Source of the DNA: Symsagittifera roscoffensis
Taxonomy: Eukaryota; Xenacoelomorpha; Acoela; Convolutidae
Length of the DNA: 64,000 nucleotides
Reading direction: 5' to 3'
Assembly: GCF_963678635.1 (NCBI RefSeq)
Contig: NC_087064.1
Span: 31,031,932-31,095,931, forward strand
Below the pieces are notes generated by a model, which saw only the letters and a list, made by a program, of their open reading frames with translations, had not been told where the DNA came from and searched no databases. Position 1 is the first letter of the stretch; each line of letters begins with the position of its first letter. Shown here piece after piece: positions 33,921 through 44,113 of the stretch. Position numbers and translations under genes: made by a program.

Positions 33921-34093
33921 AGATGAAAAGAGAGGTATTTTCACACTTCGTCCGCGACTATAAAACCCTGTCCAGACAAAGTCAAAAAATTAATCGCAGA
34001 CTTCGAACCAGGAAACTTGAGTTTAAGTCCGGGGTGGTCCTAAAATAATTTCGGATGAGGTAAACCGTCTGTTCGTCATGCTCATTTTCGGCC

Positions 34094-34138
<45 letters not shown>

Positions 34139-34511
34139 AGATGAAAAGAGAGGTATTTTCACACTTCGTCCGCGACTAAAAAACCCTGTCCAGACAAAGT
34201 CAAAAAATTAATCGCAGACTTCGAACCAGGAAACTTGAGTTTAAGTCCGGGGTGGTCCTAAAGTAATTTCGGATGAGGTAAACCGTCTGTTCGTCATGCT
34301 CATTTTCGGCCGGATAGAGAGAGAGAGAGAGAGAAGAGAGATGAAAAGAGAGGTATTTTCACACTTCGTCCGCGACTATAAAACCCTGTCCAGACAAAGT
34401 CAAAAAATTAATCGCAGACTTCGAACCAGGAAACTTGAGTTTAGGTCCGGGGTGGTCTTAAAGTAATTTCGGATGAGGTAAACCGTCTGTTCGTCATGCT
34501 CATTTTCGGCC

Positions 34512-34542
<31 letters not shown>

Positions 34543-34916
34543 TGAAAAGAGAGGTATTTTCACACTTCGTCCGCGACTATAAAACCCTGTCCAGACAAAG
34601 TCAAAAAATTAATCGCAGACTTCGAACCAGGAAACTTGAGTTTAAGTCCGGGGTGGTCCTAAAATAATTTCGGATGAGGTAAACCGTCTGTTCGTCATGC
34701 TCATTTTCGGCCGGATAGAGAGAGAGAGAGAGAGAGAGAAGAGAGATGAAAAGAGAGGTATTTTCACACTTCGTCCGCGACTAAAAAACCCTGTCCAGAC
34801 AAAGTCAAAAAATTAATCGCAGACTTCGAACCAGGAAACTTGAGTTTAAGTCCGGGGTGGTCCTAAAGTAATTTCGGATGAGGCAAACCGTCTGTTCGTC
34901 ATGCTCATTTTCGGCC

Positions 34917-34959
<43 letters not shown>

Positions 34960-35324
34960 AGATGAAAAGAGAGGTATTTTCACACTTCGTCCGCGACTAT
35001 AAAACCCTGTCCAGACAAAGTCAAAAAATTAATCGCAGACTTCGAACCAGGAAACTTGAGTTTAAGTCCGGGGTGGTCCTAAAGTAATTTCGGATGAGGT
35101 AAACCATCTGTTCGTCATGCTCATTTTCGGCCGGATAGAGAGAGAGAAGAGAGATGAAAAGAGAGGTTTTTTCACACTTCGTCCGCGACTATAAAACCCT
35201 GTCCAGACAAAGTCAAAAAATTAATCGCAGACTTCGAACCAGGAAACTTGAGTTTAAGTCCGGGGTGGTCCTAAAATAATTTCGGATGAGGTAAACCGTC
35301 TGTTCGTCATGCTCATTTTCGGCC

Positions 35325-35365
<41 letters not shown>

Positions 35366-35538
35366 AGATGAAAAGAGAGGTATTTTCACACTTCGTCCGC
35401 GACTATAAAACCCTGTCCAGACAAAGTCAAAAAATTAATCGCAGACTTCGAACCAGGAAACTTGAGTTTAAGTCCGGGGTGGTCCTAAAATAATTTCGGA
35501 TGAGGTAAACCGTCTGTTCGTCATGCTCATTTTCGGCC

Positions 35539-35577
<39 letters not shown>

Positions 35578-35948
35578 AGATGAAAAGAGAGGTATTTTCA
35601 CACTTCGTCCGCGACTAAAAAACCCTGTCCAGACAAAGTCAAAAAATTAATCGCAGACTTCGAACCAGGAAACTTGAGTTTAAGTCCGGGGTGGTCCTAA
35701 AGTAATTTCGGATGAGGTAAACCGTCTGTTCGTCATGCTCATTTTCGGCCGGATAGAGAGAGAGAGAGAGAAGAGAGATGAAAAGAGAGGTATTTTCACA
35801 CTTCGTCCGCGACTATAAAACCCTGTCCAGACAAAGTCAAAAAATTAATCGCAGACTTCGAACCAGGAAACTTGAGTTTAGGTCCGGGGTGGTCTTAAAG
35901 TAATTTCGGATGAGGTAAACCGTCTGTTCGTCATGCTCATTTTCGGCC

Positions 35949-35988
<40 letters not shown>

Positions 35989-36563
35989 AAAGAGAGGTAT
36001 TTTCACACTTCGTCCGCGACTATAAAACCCTGTCCAGACAAAGTCAAAAAATTAATCGCAGACTTCGAACCAGGAAACTTGAGTTTAAGTCCGGGGTGGT
36101 CCTAAAATAATTTCGGATGAGGTAAACCGTCTGTTCGTCATGCTCATTTTCGGCCGGATAGAGAGAGAGAGAGAGAGAGAGAGAAGAGAGATGAAAAGAG
36201 AGGTATTTTCACACTTCGTCCGCGACTAAAAAACCCTGTCCAGACAAAGTCAAAAAATTAATCGCAGACTTCAAACCAGGAAACTTGAGTTTAAGTCCGG
36301 GGTGGTCCTAAAGTAATTTCGGATGAGGTAAACCGTCTGTTCGTCATGCTCATTTTCGGCCGGATAGAGAGAGAGAGAGAGAGAGAAGAGAGATGAAAAG
36401 AGAGGTATTTTCACACTTCGTCCGCGACTATAAAACCCTGTCCAGACAAAGTCAAAAAATTAATCGCAGACTTCGAACCAGGAAACTTGAGTTTAGGTCC
36501 GGGGTGGTCTTAAAGTAATTTCGGATGAGGTAAACCGTCTGTTCGTCATGCTCATTTTCGGCC

Positions 36564-36604
<41 letters not shown>

Positions 36605-36777
36605 AGATGAAAAGAGAGGTTTTTTCACACTTCGTCCGCGACTATAAAACCCTGTCCAGACAAAGTCAAAAAATTAATCGCAGACTTCGAACCAGGAAAC
36701 TTGAGTTTAAGTCCGGGGTGGTCCTAAAGTAATTTCGGATGAGGTAAACCGTCTGTTCGTCATGCTCATTTTCGGCC

Positions 36778-36816
<39 letters not shown>

Positions 36817-37190
36817 AGATGAAAAGAGAGGTATTTTCACACTTCTTCCGCGACTATAAAACCCTGTCCAGACAAATTCAAAAAATTAATCGCAGACTTC
36901 GAACCAGGAAACTTGAGTTTAAGTCCGGGGTGGTCCTAAAGTAATTTCGGATGAGGTAAACCGTCTGTTCGTCATGCTCATTTTCGGCCGGATAGAGAGA
37001 GAGAGAGAGAGAGAAGAGAGATGAAAAGAGGTATTTTCACACTTCGTCCGCGACTATAAAACCCTGTCCAGACAAAGTCAAAAAAATTAATCGCAGACTT
37101 CGAACCAGGAAACTTGAGTTTAGGTCCGGGGTGGTCTTAAAGTAATTTCGGATGAGGTAAACCGTCTGTTCGTCATGCTTATTTTCGGCC

Positions 37191-37232
<42 letters not shown>

Positions 37233-37235
37233 CCC
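33308..37235 (+). repeat. Satellite array, 195-220-bp monomer with GA run and TATA box, 19 copies
   Basis: Nineteen head-to-tail monomers each contain cacacttcgtccgcgact, aaccctgtccagacaaagtc, gcagacttcgaaccaggaaa, gtccggggtggtc and atgctcattttcggccggat, followed by a GA dinucleotide run of very variable length and aagagagatgaaaagagagg. Monomer length differs mainly through the GA run. Most monomers carry TATAAAA right after gcgac; four (near 34178, 34785, 35618, 36226) have AAAAAAA instead. Variant order repeats with a 7-monomer period of about 1.44 kb (ttttttcacac variants at about 33728, 35167 and 36620). The array ends in a long GA run and gctccctcat. Confidence 0.95.
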
Positions 37236-38406
37236 TCATATCTACGCAAGCAGCAGTAAATTATAACTAAGATTGGATTGTGTTTTGCCAGTCGTTTTTG
37301 AAATCCGAATTGCAACTGAATAAAAAAACTTTATATGATTCTTCATTAGGATGATGATGGCAATGCAAATATCAAAAACCCATTTTGAAGGGTCGCAATT
37401 ACTCCTATTCGCTTTTTGTGGGTTTTCTTCCTTCAATTTTTCTTTTAGCTGTATCCATCAATGTGAAGTATCAGAGTATTGTATACCAAATATTTAAACA
37501 AGCATCTTGTGACAAATCTCAAGCCGACGTTGAAATTTTTTTAAACAAAAATTCCGGGCATATACGGAATTTTCATGCCGTCAAAAACTAGATAGATATA
37601 TTACTACTTGTTCTGCACTTAATTTACGCTTATTTGAGTGGGTAGCTTAGCTTTTCAACCGCAACATCTGTTTCACACAGCCTCACTTTGAATCGGATGG
37701 AATCCTTCATTGGCGAAGGACCAAATAAGCGAAAATAAAAATCAGTCAATCTGATTTCAGTATTCAAAAATTGGAAAGAAAGCGTGAAATTCTTGAAGAA
37801 TGTAATTATTAATAACATTAATATTGGTCAAATATCAGTACGGCAGAAATATGCAAAATTTTCGAACTGTCCTTTACCGCTGACAAATACGAATAAATCT
37901 AATATTTCAAAGTTTTCATTATAGAAAAAACAACAGACTTAAACACCGTATTTATTACAGATGCGTCGATTATAATTGCAAAGCCAAATTAAGTACAAAG
38001 ATCCCTCAAAAAATAATTCTTTCTGTCGACGAATTTTTTCCCAATGTACCCAATCATCAATGTTTTGTCAGAAACAAAATTATAAACACAAAAGAACAAA
38101 AATTTCAAACTTTTTGTGCGAAATGTTTGCCAAAAGATTCATTCCTCAGAAACAGAATTTAGTAACAGTTTACTACGATCGATTTAGAAAAAAAACAAGA
38201 TTGAATTGTGGAATGTATACAGCAGGCCCTACAATTTACAAACAGCTAATATCTGCAAAATCTGACATTCCAGTTGATACCTCAAAATTTCCCGTGTCAG
38301 ACCAGTATTGAGGACGATAATGCTGTTCTATAAATTCAGTATAAGAAAAAGCAGATAATTTTTCCCGGATAGAAAATGGCGAAAAAGCAACATAACAGAC
38401 AATCAA
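37236..38406 (+). other. AT-rich DNA with frame-shifting coding-like stretches
   Basis: Plus-strand stretches such as 37385-37591 (ASCDKSQADVEIFLNKN), a ~45-codon one near 38025-38160 (DEFFPNVPNHQCFV) and 37976-38311 (VTVYYDRFRKKTRLN) look protein-like but lie in different frames with stops between. They may be a decayed gene or transposon. No family recognised. Confidence 0.25.
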
Positions 38407-38511
38407 ATGGCGGCAGCTGCACGCAAAAGTACGAGAGAACCTTACGAAACTGGTATTGTAACTCTGGATCAAAATGAGAACAATACTTTCGTTGTTTCCC
38501 TAGATTTGTAG
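38407..38511 (+). CDS. Very short ORF, unassigned
   Basis: 34 codons from an ATG, opening MAAAARKSTREPYETG and ending VVSLDL-stop. The composition is plausible for a protein terminus, but length and lack of family support leave it doubtful. A frame starting at 38376 overlaps it. Confidence 0.2.
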   Translation: MAAAARKSTREPYETGIVTLDQNENNTFVVSLDL

Positions 38512-38588
38512 TTTTTTATACTTGTTTTGATATATTATTCAACTTAATTTGATTTATTTTATTATTTAAAATTGGCAATTGGCTCATT

Positions 38589-38831
38589 TTAATAATTAAA
38601 CTTTGACTGTTTTTGTTTTGATTCAGAATCGTAAATTTTTGTCCAGTATGAACGGTAGAAAAATAAACGATCTGTGATCGGTTGAAGTTTTTCAACCATT
38701 CGGTTCTCCGCCCATGAGAATTGCCCCATTTTAATTGGCCAAGCAGTATTTTCTGGGCGTCCTTTACTGTTCCATTCGTTGAAATTGCTTAGGGTTTCTC
38801 CGATCAAAGTGCCAAGACTTTTGTTTTGCAC
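38589..38831 (-). CDS. Candidate exon, unassigned
   Basis: An 80-codon minus-strand frame preceded by an acceptor-like cgcttatag, so possibly a last exon rather than a gene with its own start (the first codon is GTG, not ATG). It encodes NFNEWNSKGRPENTAWPI and QPITDRLFFYRSYWTKIYD, well mixed in composition and unlike random AT-rich DNA. No domain recognised and no partner exon assigned. Confidence 0.3.
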   Translation of the reverse strand: MQNKSLGTLIGETLSNFNEWNSKGRPENTAWPIKMGQFSWAENRMVEKLQPITDRLFFYRSYWTKIYDSESKQKQSKFNY

Positions 38832-39282
38832 TCTATAAGCGTGTTTTTGGTAATAGTATGAGAAATTGAAAATCGAGAAGAGCTTCAGATTTTCTTTTGT
38901 TTTATTATCATTTATGGAACTGTTCGTGTTGCTGTAGACAAATTTTATTTCAGTTATTGGTTACAACATTAAAAAAAGGATCTCGCACATAGTCGCTTCA
39001 ACCTTAATATCATTTTTCATGTGAGATAGCATTCAAGTTTTTAGTTTTTTTTGGGTTCTCCGTTTTTCCCAGTAAGCTGAACGAACTATACTTGTGTAGA
39101 ATTTTTTTTGAACTTTTATATATGCTCTTTTACATCTATTGTCCTTGTGTAAACTGGCTCGAAAATGCATAGATTTTTTCGGAAAAAGTTTCTTTCAACA
39201 ACAGAAGGTAAGTTTAAGCGCCAAAAAACACAAATGAGCTTCAGTGTTAGAGTCTGCTTTATCTGGTCCGTTTGAACGGGGT

Positions 39283-39453
39283 TTAAGGTTTATTTGTCCA
39301 GTCGAGCATTTTATTTTCATCCGACCGCAATTGCTTCAAGTTTACCTCAAAATTTGTGAGCGCAAATGGAATATTCTGGACATAACAGTGTAGTTCATAC
39401 GGTCCTTCAAAACTCAATCCAAAACTAATTCCACACTGAAATTCCCGGTAGCT
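39283..39453 (-). CDS. Candidate terminal exon, unassigned
   Basis: A minus-strand open stretch ends MLDWTNKP-stop (stop at 39283-39285). It includes CGISFGLSFEGPYELHCYV and PFALTNFEVNLKQL. There is an in-frame stop just upstream, so an exon would have to begin at an acceptor such as tttgag near 39454. Two more minus-strand open stretches upstream (39697-39888, with MNMRCNLQRDFLQ next to a gtaaat donor; 39933-40124, with GCGRGTDSVLESFTKYL) might belong to the same gene. I could not join them in phase. Confidence 0.25.
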   Translation of the reverse strand, partial: SYREFQCGISFGLSFEGPYELHCYVQNIPFALTNFEVNLKQLRSDENKMLDWTNKP

Positions 39454-42172
39454 CAAAGATTTTATGGCGCAATTTTTTCACAAGTAAAAACTTTCAATTG
39501 CTGAAGAACACTTCCATCATTCCCCAATATATTCCTCCAGCTTTCGATCATGAGTAGAGCACCTCAATCGGTGGCTAAAAAAGTTGGGATTTATTAACAG
39601 CAGCTTCTCATATATAATTTTTTTGTTATTTATTTTTATCCAGACTGGCATAGTCAAAAGATCAAAAGTAACTCTTTATTCGGGATATTTCTTTTCTTAA
39701 GTCAACCATCCGAAGCCTAACCAGAAGGTTATTTGTATAGAGTTGCAAGAGCGCATGTATCTAGCGCCTATTAAGCTACGATTTACCTGCAAGAAGTCAC
39801 GTTGCAAATTGCAGCGCATGTTCATATGATTGCTGGGCACCATCACAACAGTTAAGTTAATTATACAGAACATATCGTAGTATAACAAACAGAGCTATCA
39901 CGAGGAGGAAGTCGGTAGTTGTTCTACTAATACTACATTTGCATTGTTGATAAATTGTCCCAGTTCGCTCCTTCTTTTGAAACATCAGTTTGACCTACAA
40001 TAGCATATAGTGTTTTCATGTTTTTCAAATTGAGATATTTGGTGAAGCTTTCTAAGACTGAATCAGTTCCTCGGCCGCATCCGATCTTTTCTACTGATTT
40101 CGAAATGTTTTGACTCTTGACCATAGCTACCGGCTCGATGTATCTCCGATGTTAAGGTCATCAAACTCTCAAACAAGTCAAATAACTCAAACCCACTTAG
40201 GGTTTCGTTTCTCAAATTGTTGAGTTGCTTAGCTCATTCAAAATTTTTTTTTGATATAATTGTTGTTCTACAGCGTACAACAACTTTACTTGTAGTAGTT
40301 CGGATTGGATAACCGCTGATTTAATTGCAGCGCACCACTTGTAAATTATATGATTTGTAAAATACTTGATTTTCGCTAGTCACATGTTTAAATATGAATG
40401 ACGTAAAGTTGAAACTTAAATTGAAATTACAGATATTTGTGAAAAATTAGGACTTAATGACCAGCGATATAATTTTTTCAATGTTAACATACATTGCGTA
40501 AGCTCGGTGGTGTAGTGGTTGCCTTTCCTCCCGTCGATCATTCAGCCAACATTCGAGGCCGCAACGTGAAACGCATTTACTCGTTGCTTAAGTCTGAGAG
40601 GAGATTATCCAAACCGCAACCATCTTGATGTAAAAACAACACTACTCATATATCAGAGCAAAGCCCTGAATAATCCGACTGCCGCATAATTGGAATCGAA
40701 TAATGGAAAAAATTTGAAAAAAAAAAACAAAATTTAGACAAAATTTAAAAACAAGTGTCAAAAAATGAGTATTATGAAATTATTCACCAATTAATTTTCT
40801 TCGATTCAGTTTGGAACAATTTTGAGAATAAATAAACCAGCCGAAAAAAAAACAACCGAAAATGCGCGGAGTATATAAGCCAGCCGAAAAATTACATCAT
40901 ATGAATGAATTTGCATAACTTGCGTAACTGTTACATAATTTTTACATATCTGTTATATAACACTTACGTAGTTTCGGCTTCTTTATATATCACCACAATT
41001 TTATGGTGCGGGATATTTCATCTAACATATACAAAACTCATTGAGCTTTCAGCATCATAAATAAAATCTTCACAGCGCGCATAAATTAGAACAGAAAATG
41101 GCATAAATGTCAATTTTCAAACCACCGACGCTTTAAAAATATAATCAAAAATGAACTTTCTTTTCACATTTGAACTCAGGGAGTCAATATCTTTAATTTG
41201 GTATCAAAAAACTTGAAGAAAACTATGATTTCGATTGTCGAAATTTCATTGAATGACAAAACCACCCCATCAAACATACATTTTCCGCGTTTCTTCGACA
41301 GTCGAAACAAAAACACTGCTCGTATATTAAGGCCATGCTTTGAATGTTTTGAGAGCAATTGAAGGCCAAATAAAAAGTTTAGAAAATTGACGCACTAATT
41401 GAAAAAAAAATCTTCATACATACTAATAAAAACTCAAGAGGGATATATTTAGCGTCTCGTATCCCAAAAAAATGACCTGCCTTAATTAAATTTGGAATGC
41501 AATTAAAATTGGATCCGCCAATAAAACTGAGTCTTTTAGCAAACCAGCGTAATAAAATGATACATGATTGATTGACAGACTCAAAATGGCGCTCAATCTG
41601 GGATCAAGCTTCCCCAATTCACACAATTATCTCACAATTTGTCAAAAAAATTATCAACTTCAAAAACACATCAGTCTTTGCGCAGACAATAACACTGGTG
41701 TTGAATGGAAGCTCAGCAGAGCAAGCGGACGATAATCGCCAATGCCGCGTTTGAAGTTAGCTTTCTGTCTAAAAGAGAGCTAAAAGAGTGATATGCTGCA
41801 AAACCGGTCTGCTAAAAGAGTGATATGCTGCAAAACCGGTCTGCTAAAATACGTACCCCCAGCAGTGTGTCTAACGTCTTCAATACGTTTGTTGACACCT
41901 ATAGAAAGGAGCTGTCATTCGCAGACCACATTTTGTTACACCATTTTGCGTGTCTCAAGAAAATTTAATTAGTTAAGCATTGTAAGAATGGCATATCAAG
42001 TTCCCCACTCGCTGAAAAATGGCCGGTTGGCTCTTCAGGCATGACCAAAAGCATTTCTTGATTAATTGCATTTTTATAAACTTTTATTGCGCAAGCTCGA
42101 ATACGCAATTAGCGGCGGCAAAATGTTTGATCCTAGTTAAAGATGCAGTTAGTTCGTATCTGTCCCGTGTCT
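39454..42172. other. AT-rich DNA, no confident gene
   Basis: Apart from the minus-strand stretches mentioned at 39697-39888 and 39933-40124 and the tRNA-like element at 40.5 kb, only AT-rich unique sequence. A 32-bp unit (taaaagagtgatatgctgca plus aaaccggtctgc) is duplicated in tandem at 41780-41843. Confidence 0.4.
40499..40571 (+). repeat. tRNA-like sequence, possible SINE head
   Basis: A strong A-box-like tggtgtagtggttgcc is followed by a B-box-like acattcgaggccgc at about tRNA spacing. No regular anticodon arm could be folded by eye. A tRNA-derived SINE is favoured over a working tRNA. Confidence 0.45.
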
Positions 42173-42398
42173 GTACAAAACAGTCCCATACAAAACAGTT
42201 CAAAACAAAACAGTCCGAAAAAACATAGCAAAGTACAAAAAAACAGTCCCATACAAAACAGTCGAAAAACAGTCCCATTGATCGAAGTGATAATTGTTCT
42301 AGAAGCTGATAAGTAAATTTATCTCATATTAAACACATTTTGATTCCAACTAATTCGGATAACAATAGATTGCTCAAATTCAGTTTTGTTTTTTCCAT

Positions 42399-42968
42399 TT
42401 GAGTCAAAGTGTCTGGCGACATGTTCAGTCGTCAGGCAATACTCACAATTACAACAGTGACCTTAATTTTCGCGAACTTATTCGAATGCTTCTCGCAACA
42501 GCATTTCTGCCCGTAGAGGACGTCCCCGCAGCTTTCGAGCTTCTGCAAGGTATGGCATCTGAAGAAAGTCAACCGATTTTCAATTATTTCGAGGACACAT
42601 ATATTGGTAGACTGACTTCTCAAGGACGACAGAAGCCCAGATTTGATATGGAGCAATGGAGTTGCCATGAAAGAGTAAAAAACGACCTTCCCCGCACCAA
42701 CAACGCTGTAGAAGGTTGGAGCAGCAATTTCGTGAAACTGGTCAATAGTAAGCATCCATCATTCCCAAAACTGATCGAGAAGTTCCAGGACGAGCAAAAA
42801 AATGCGGAAATACTGTTGGAAAAAATGTGCGCAGGACAAAAAGTAGCCAGACTCAAAAAAGCTAAATACCAAAAACTCGACACAAACTTGATCACTATGA
42901 TTAAGTCATATCAACCCAACGATATCATTGGGTTTTTGAAAGGATGTAGTTGTAATTTTAAATTATAA
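42399..42968 (+). CDS. MULE transposase C-terminal fragment (Phantom type)
   Basis: A frame of up to 189 codons ending at 42966-42968. Conserved features of the animal MULE/Phantom transposase C-terminus are LLATAFLPVEDVPAAFELL and LPRTNNAVEGWSSNF, followed by the HPSFPKLIEKFQDEQ segment. Full transposases are several hundred residues longer at the N-terminus, where the catalytic acids lie; none is seen upstream within the element, so this copy cannot be autonomous. The first codon of the open frame is not ATG, consistent with a 5' truncation or a missing exon. It would have acted on the inverted termini that flank it. Confidence 0.72.
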   Translation: MSQSVWRHVQSSGNTHNYNSDLNFRELIRMLLATAFLPVEDVPAAFELLQGMASEESQPIFNYFEDTYIGRLTSQGRQKPRFDMEQWSCHERVKNDLPRTNNAVEGWSSNFVKLVNSKHPSFPKLIEKFQDEQKNAEILLEKMCAGQKVARLKKAKYQKLDTNLITMIKSYQPNDIIGFLKGCSCNFKL

Positions 42969-43232
42969 TCAGATTTTTCTTTTTTTTTATTTTTCACATT
43001 TATTCCATATTGCCAAGCAATAAAACTTTTCCAAGTTAATTAATTTCCTTGGTTTTTCAAAATTGAGCTAGAGTCGATTTGAAATCGGCGAAATAATGAA
43101 TACATACAAGGTGTTGATTTTTCTTTTCCCTCCGCTCAACCCTCTAAGGTTGAACCCTTTGTTGTACCCTACATATACCCGTTATCATATTTACCCGAAT
43201 TTCAACTTTTTTCGAAAATTGGAAAATTTTTT

Positions 43233-43300
43233 GGCCACCGGAGGTTCGATCCTTTGATCTCAATAGTTTGAGACTAACGCTTTAACCACTATACCATAAG
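43233..43300 (-). repeat. tRNA-like sequence inside the MULE
   Basis: The minus strand reads tatggtatagtggttaaagc (A-box-like) and, ~30 nt later, ggatcgaacctccgg (B-box-like). The anticodon stem leaves a loop of 6 or 8 nt rather than 7, so a SINE or tRNA remnant is likelier than a tRNA gene. Confidence 0.45.
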
Positions 43301-43509
43301 TCCTTTGATTTTCATCCGAATTATTGTTCCAACTTTGGCTCTTTGATGTTTAATTGCTCCTATTTGAGTTTTCAAAGCGTAGATCAATTCTGTCGGAGCC
43401 AAAAGATCAAGGCCAAGAAATTCAACTGGTTTTGGACTGTTTTGTATGGGACTGTTTTTAGAACCTTTTTTGATGTTTCGGACTCTTTTGTATGGGACTG
43501 TTTTGTATA

Positions 43510-44113
43510 TGCTCCATCTGATCTTGGAATACGCTGATTGTGGACATTTAGTGCATCGGCGGCTCTTTCATGATGGAGGGACCGAAGGTTGAAATTTATT
43601 TTCAGCCAATCAGAATTGAGTATTAAAAACTCTCAAAGAAATCGCGAAAACCTCAAATAAAGCGAATAAACCCAGGCCATTTAAATTAAAATTCACCGAA
43701 AGTAAGCAGATACGTTGTTCAGATACTGCGAAATCGAAGTAAGTATTGGAAAAACTTAAAACGCATTACTACAAAACAAAACAAAAAAACATTATTCTAT
43801 ATCTGCACGAATTGTATATCAAAACTTTGCTCTGTTGTTATAATTCATTTTCTGTTAAAAATAACTTCGGTTTTAATGAAAAAAAATTGAGCGTTTGTTC
43901 AATAGGAACCTCTAACGATTCTGATTGGTTCAAAGTTTTCCACCACTCTAACCCTCCATCATTAAACCGAAACGGAATCAATTAAATAAAATTCAAAAAT
44001 CAAAATGGGTTTAAAACAAGGTTTTACAGAACAATATGAATCATCTAAGTTCATCGCGTAACATCGCGTCAATATCAATAACTGAATTACGCTTCATATA
44101 AATTGTTTTCTCT
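43510..44113. other. AT-rich DNA downstream of ORC1
   Basis: No gene recognised. The 79-codon plus frame at 43746-43985 lacks recognisable content. This interval should hold the ORC1 3' UTR and poly(A) site (minus strand). Confidence 0.4.

Larger units (their letters stand above)
42173..43509 (+). mobile_element. MULE (Phantom-like) DNA transposon, deleted copy, with multi-copy inverted termini
   Basis: Both ends are clusters of the motif acaaaacagtccc: five or six copies at 42174-42275, and inverse copies (gggactgttttgta) at 43432-43508. These make ~80-100-bp terminal inverted repeats around 1.34 kb. The interior holds the C-terminal part of a MULE transposase (42399-42968) and a tRNA-like sequence on the other strand (43233-43300). 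The catalytic DDE part of the transposase is missing. No matching target-site duplication was found. Confidence 0.75.

Noticed and set aside
36762-37315. ORFs rich in Arg-Glu or Leu-Ser repeats
   Set aside because: These are translations of GA runs in the second satellite.
43233-43300. Functional tRNA gene
   Set aside because: The anticodon loop is 6 or 8 nt rather than 7 and acceptor pairing is poor; kept only as a tRNA-like repeat.
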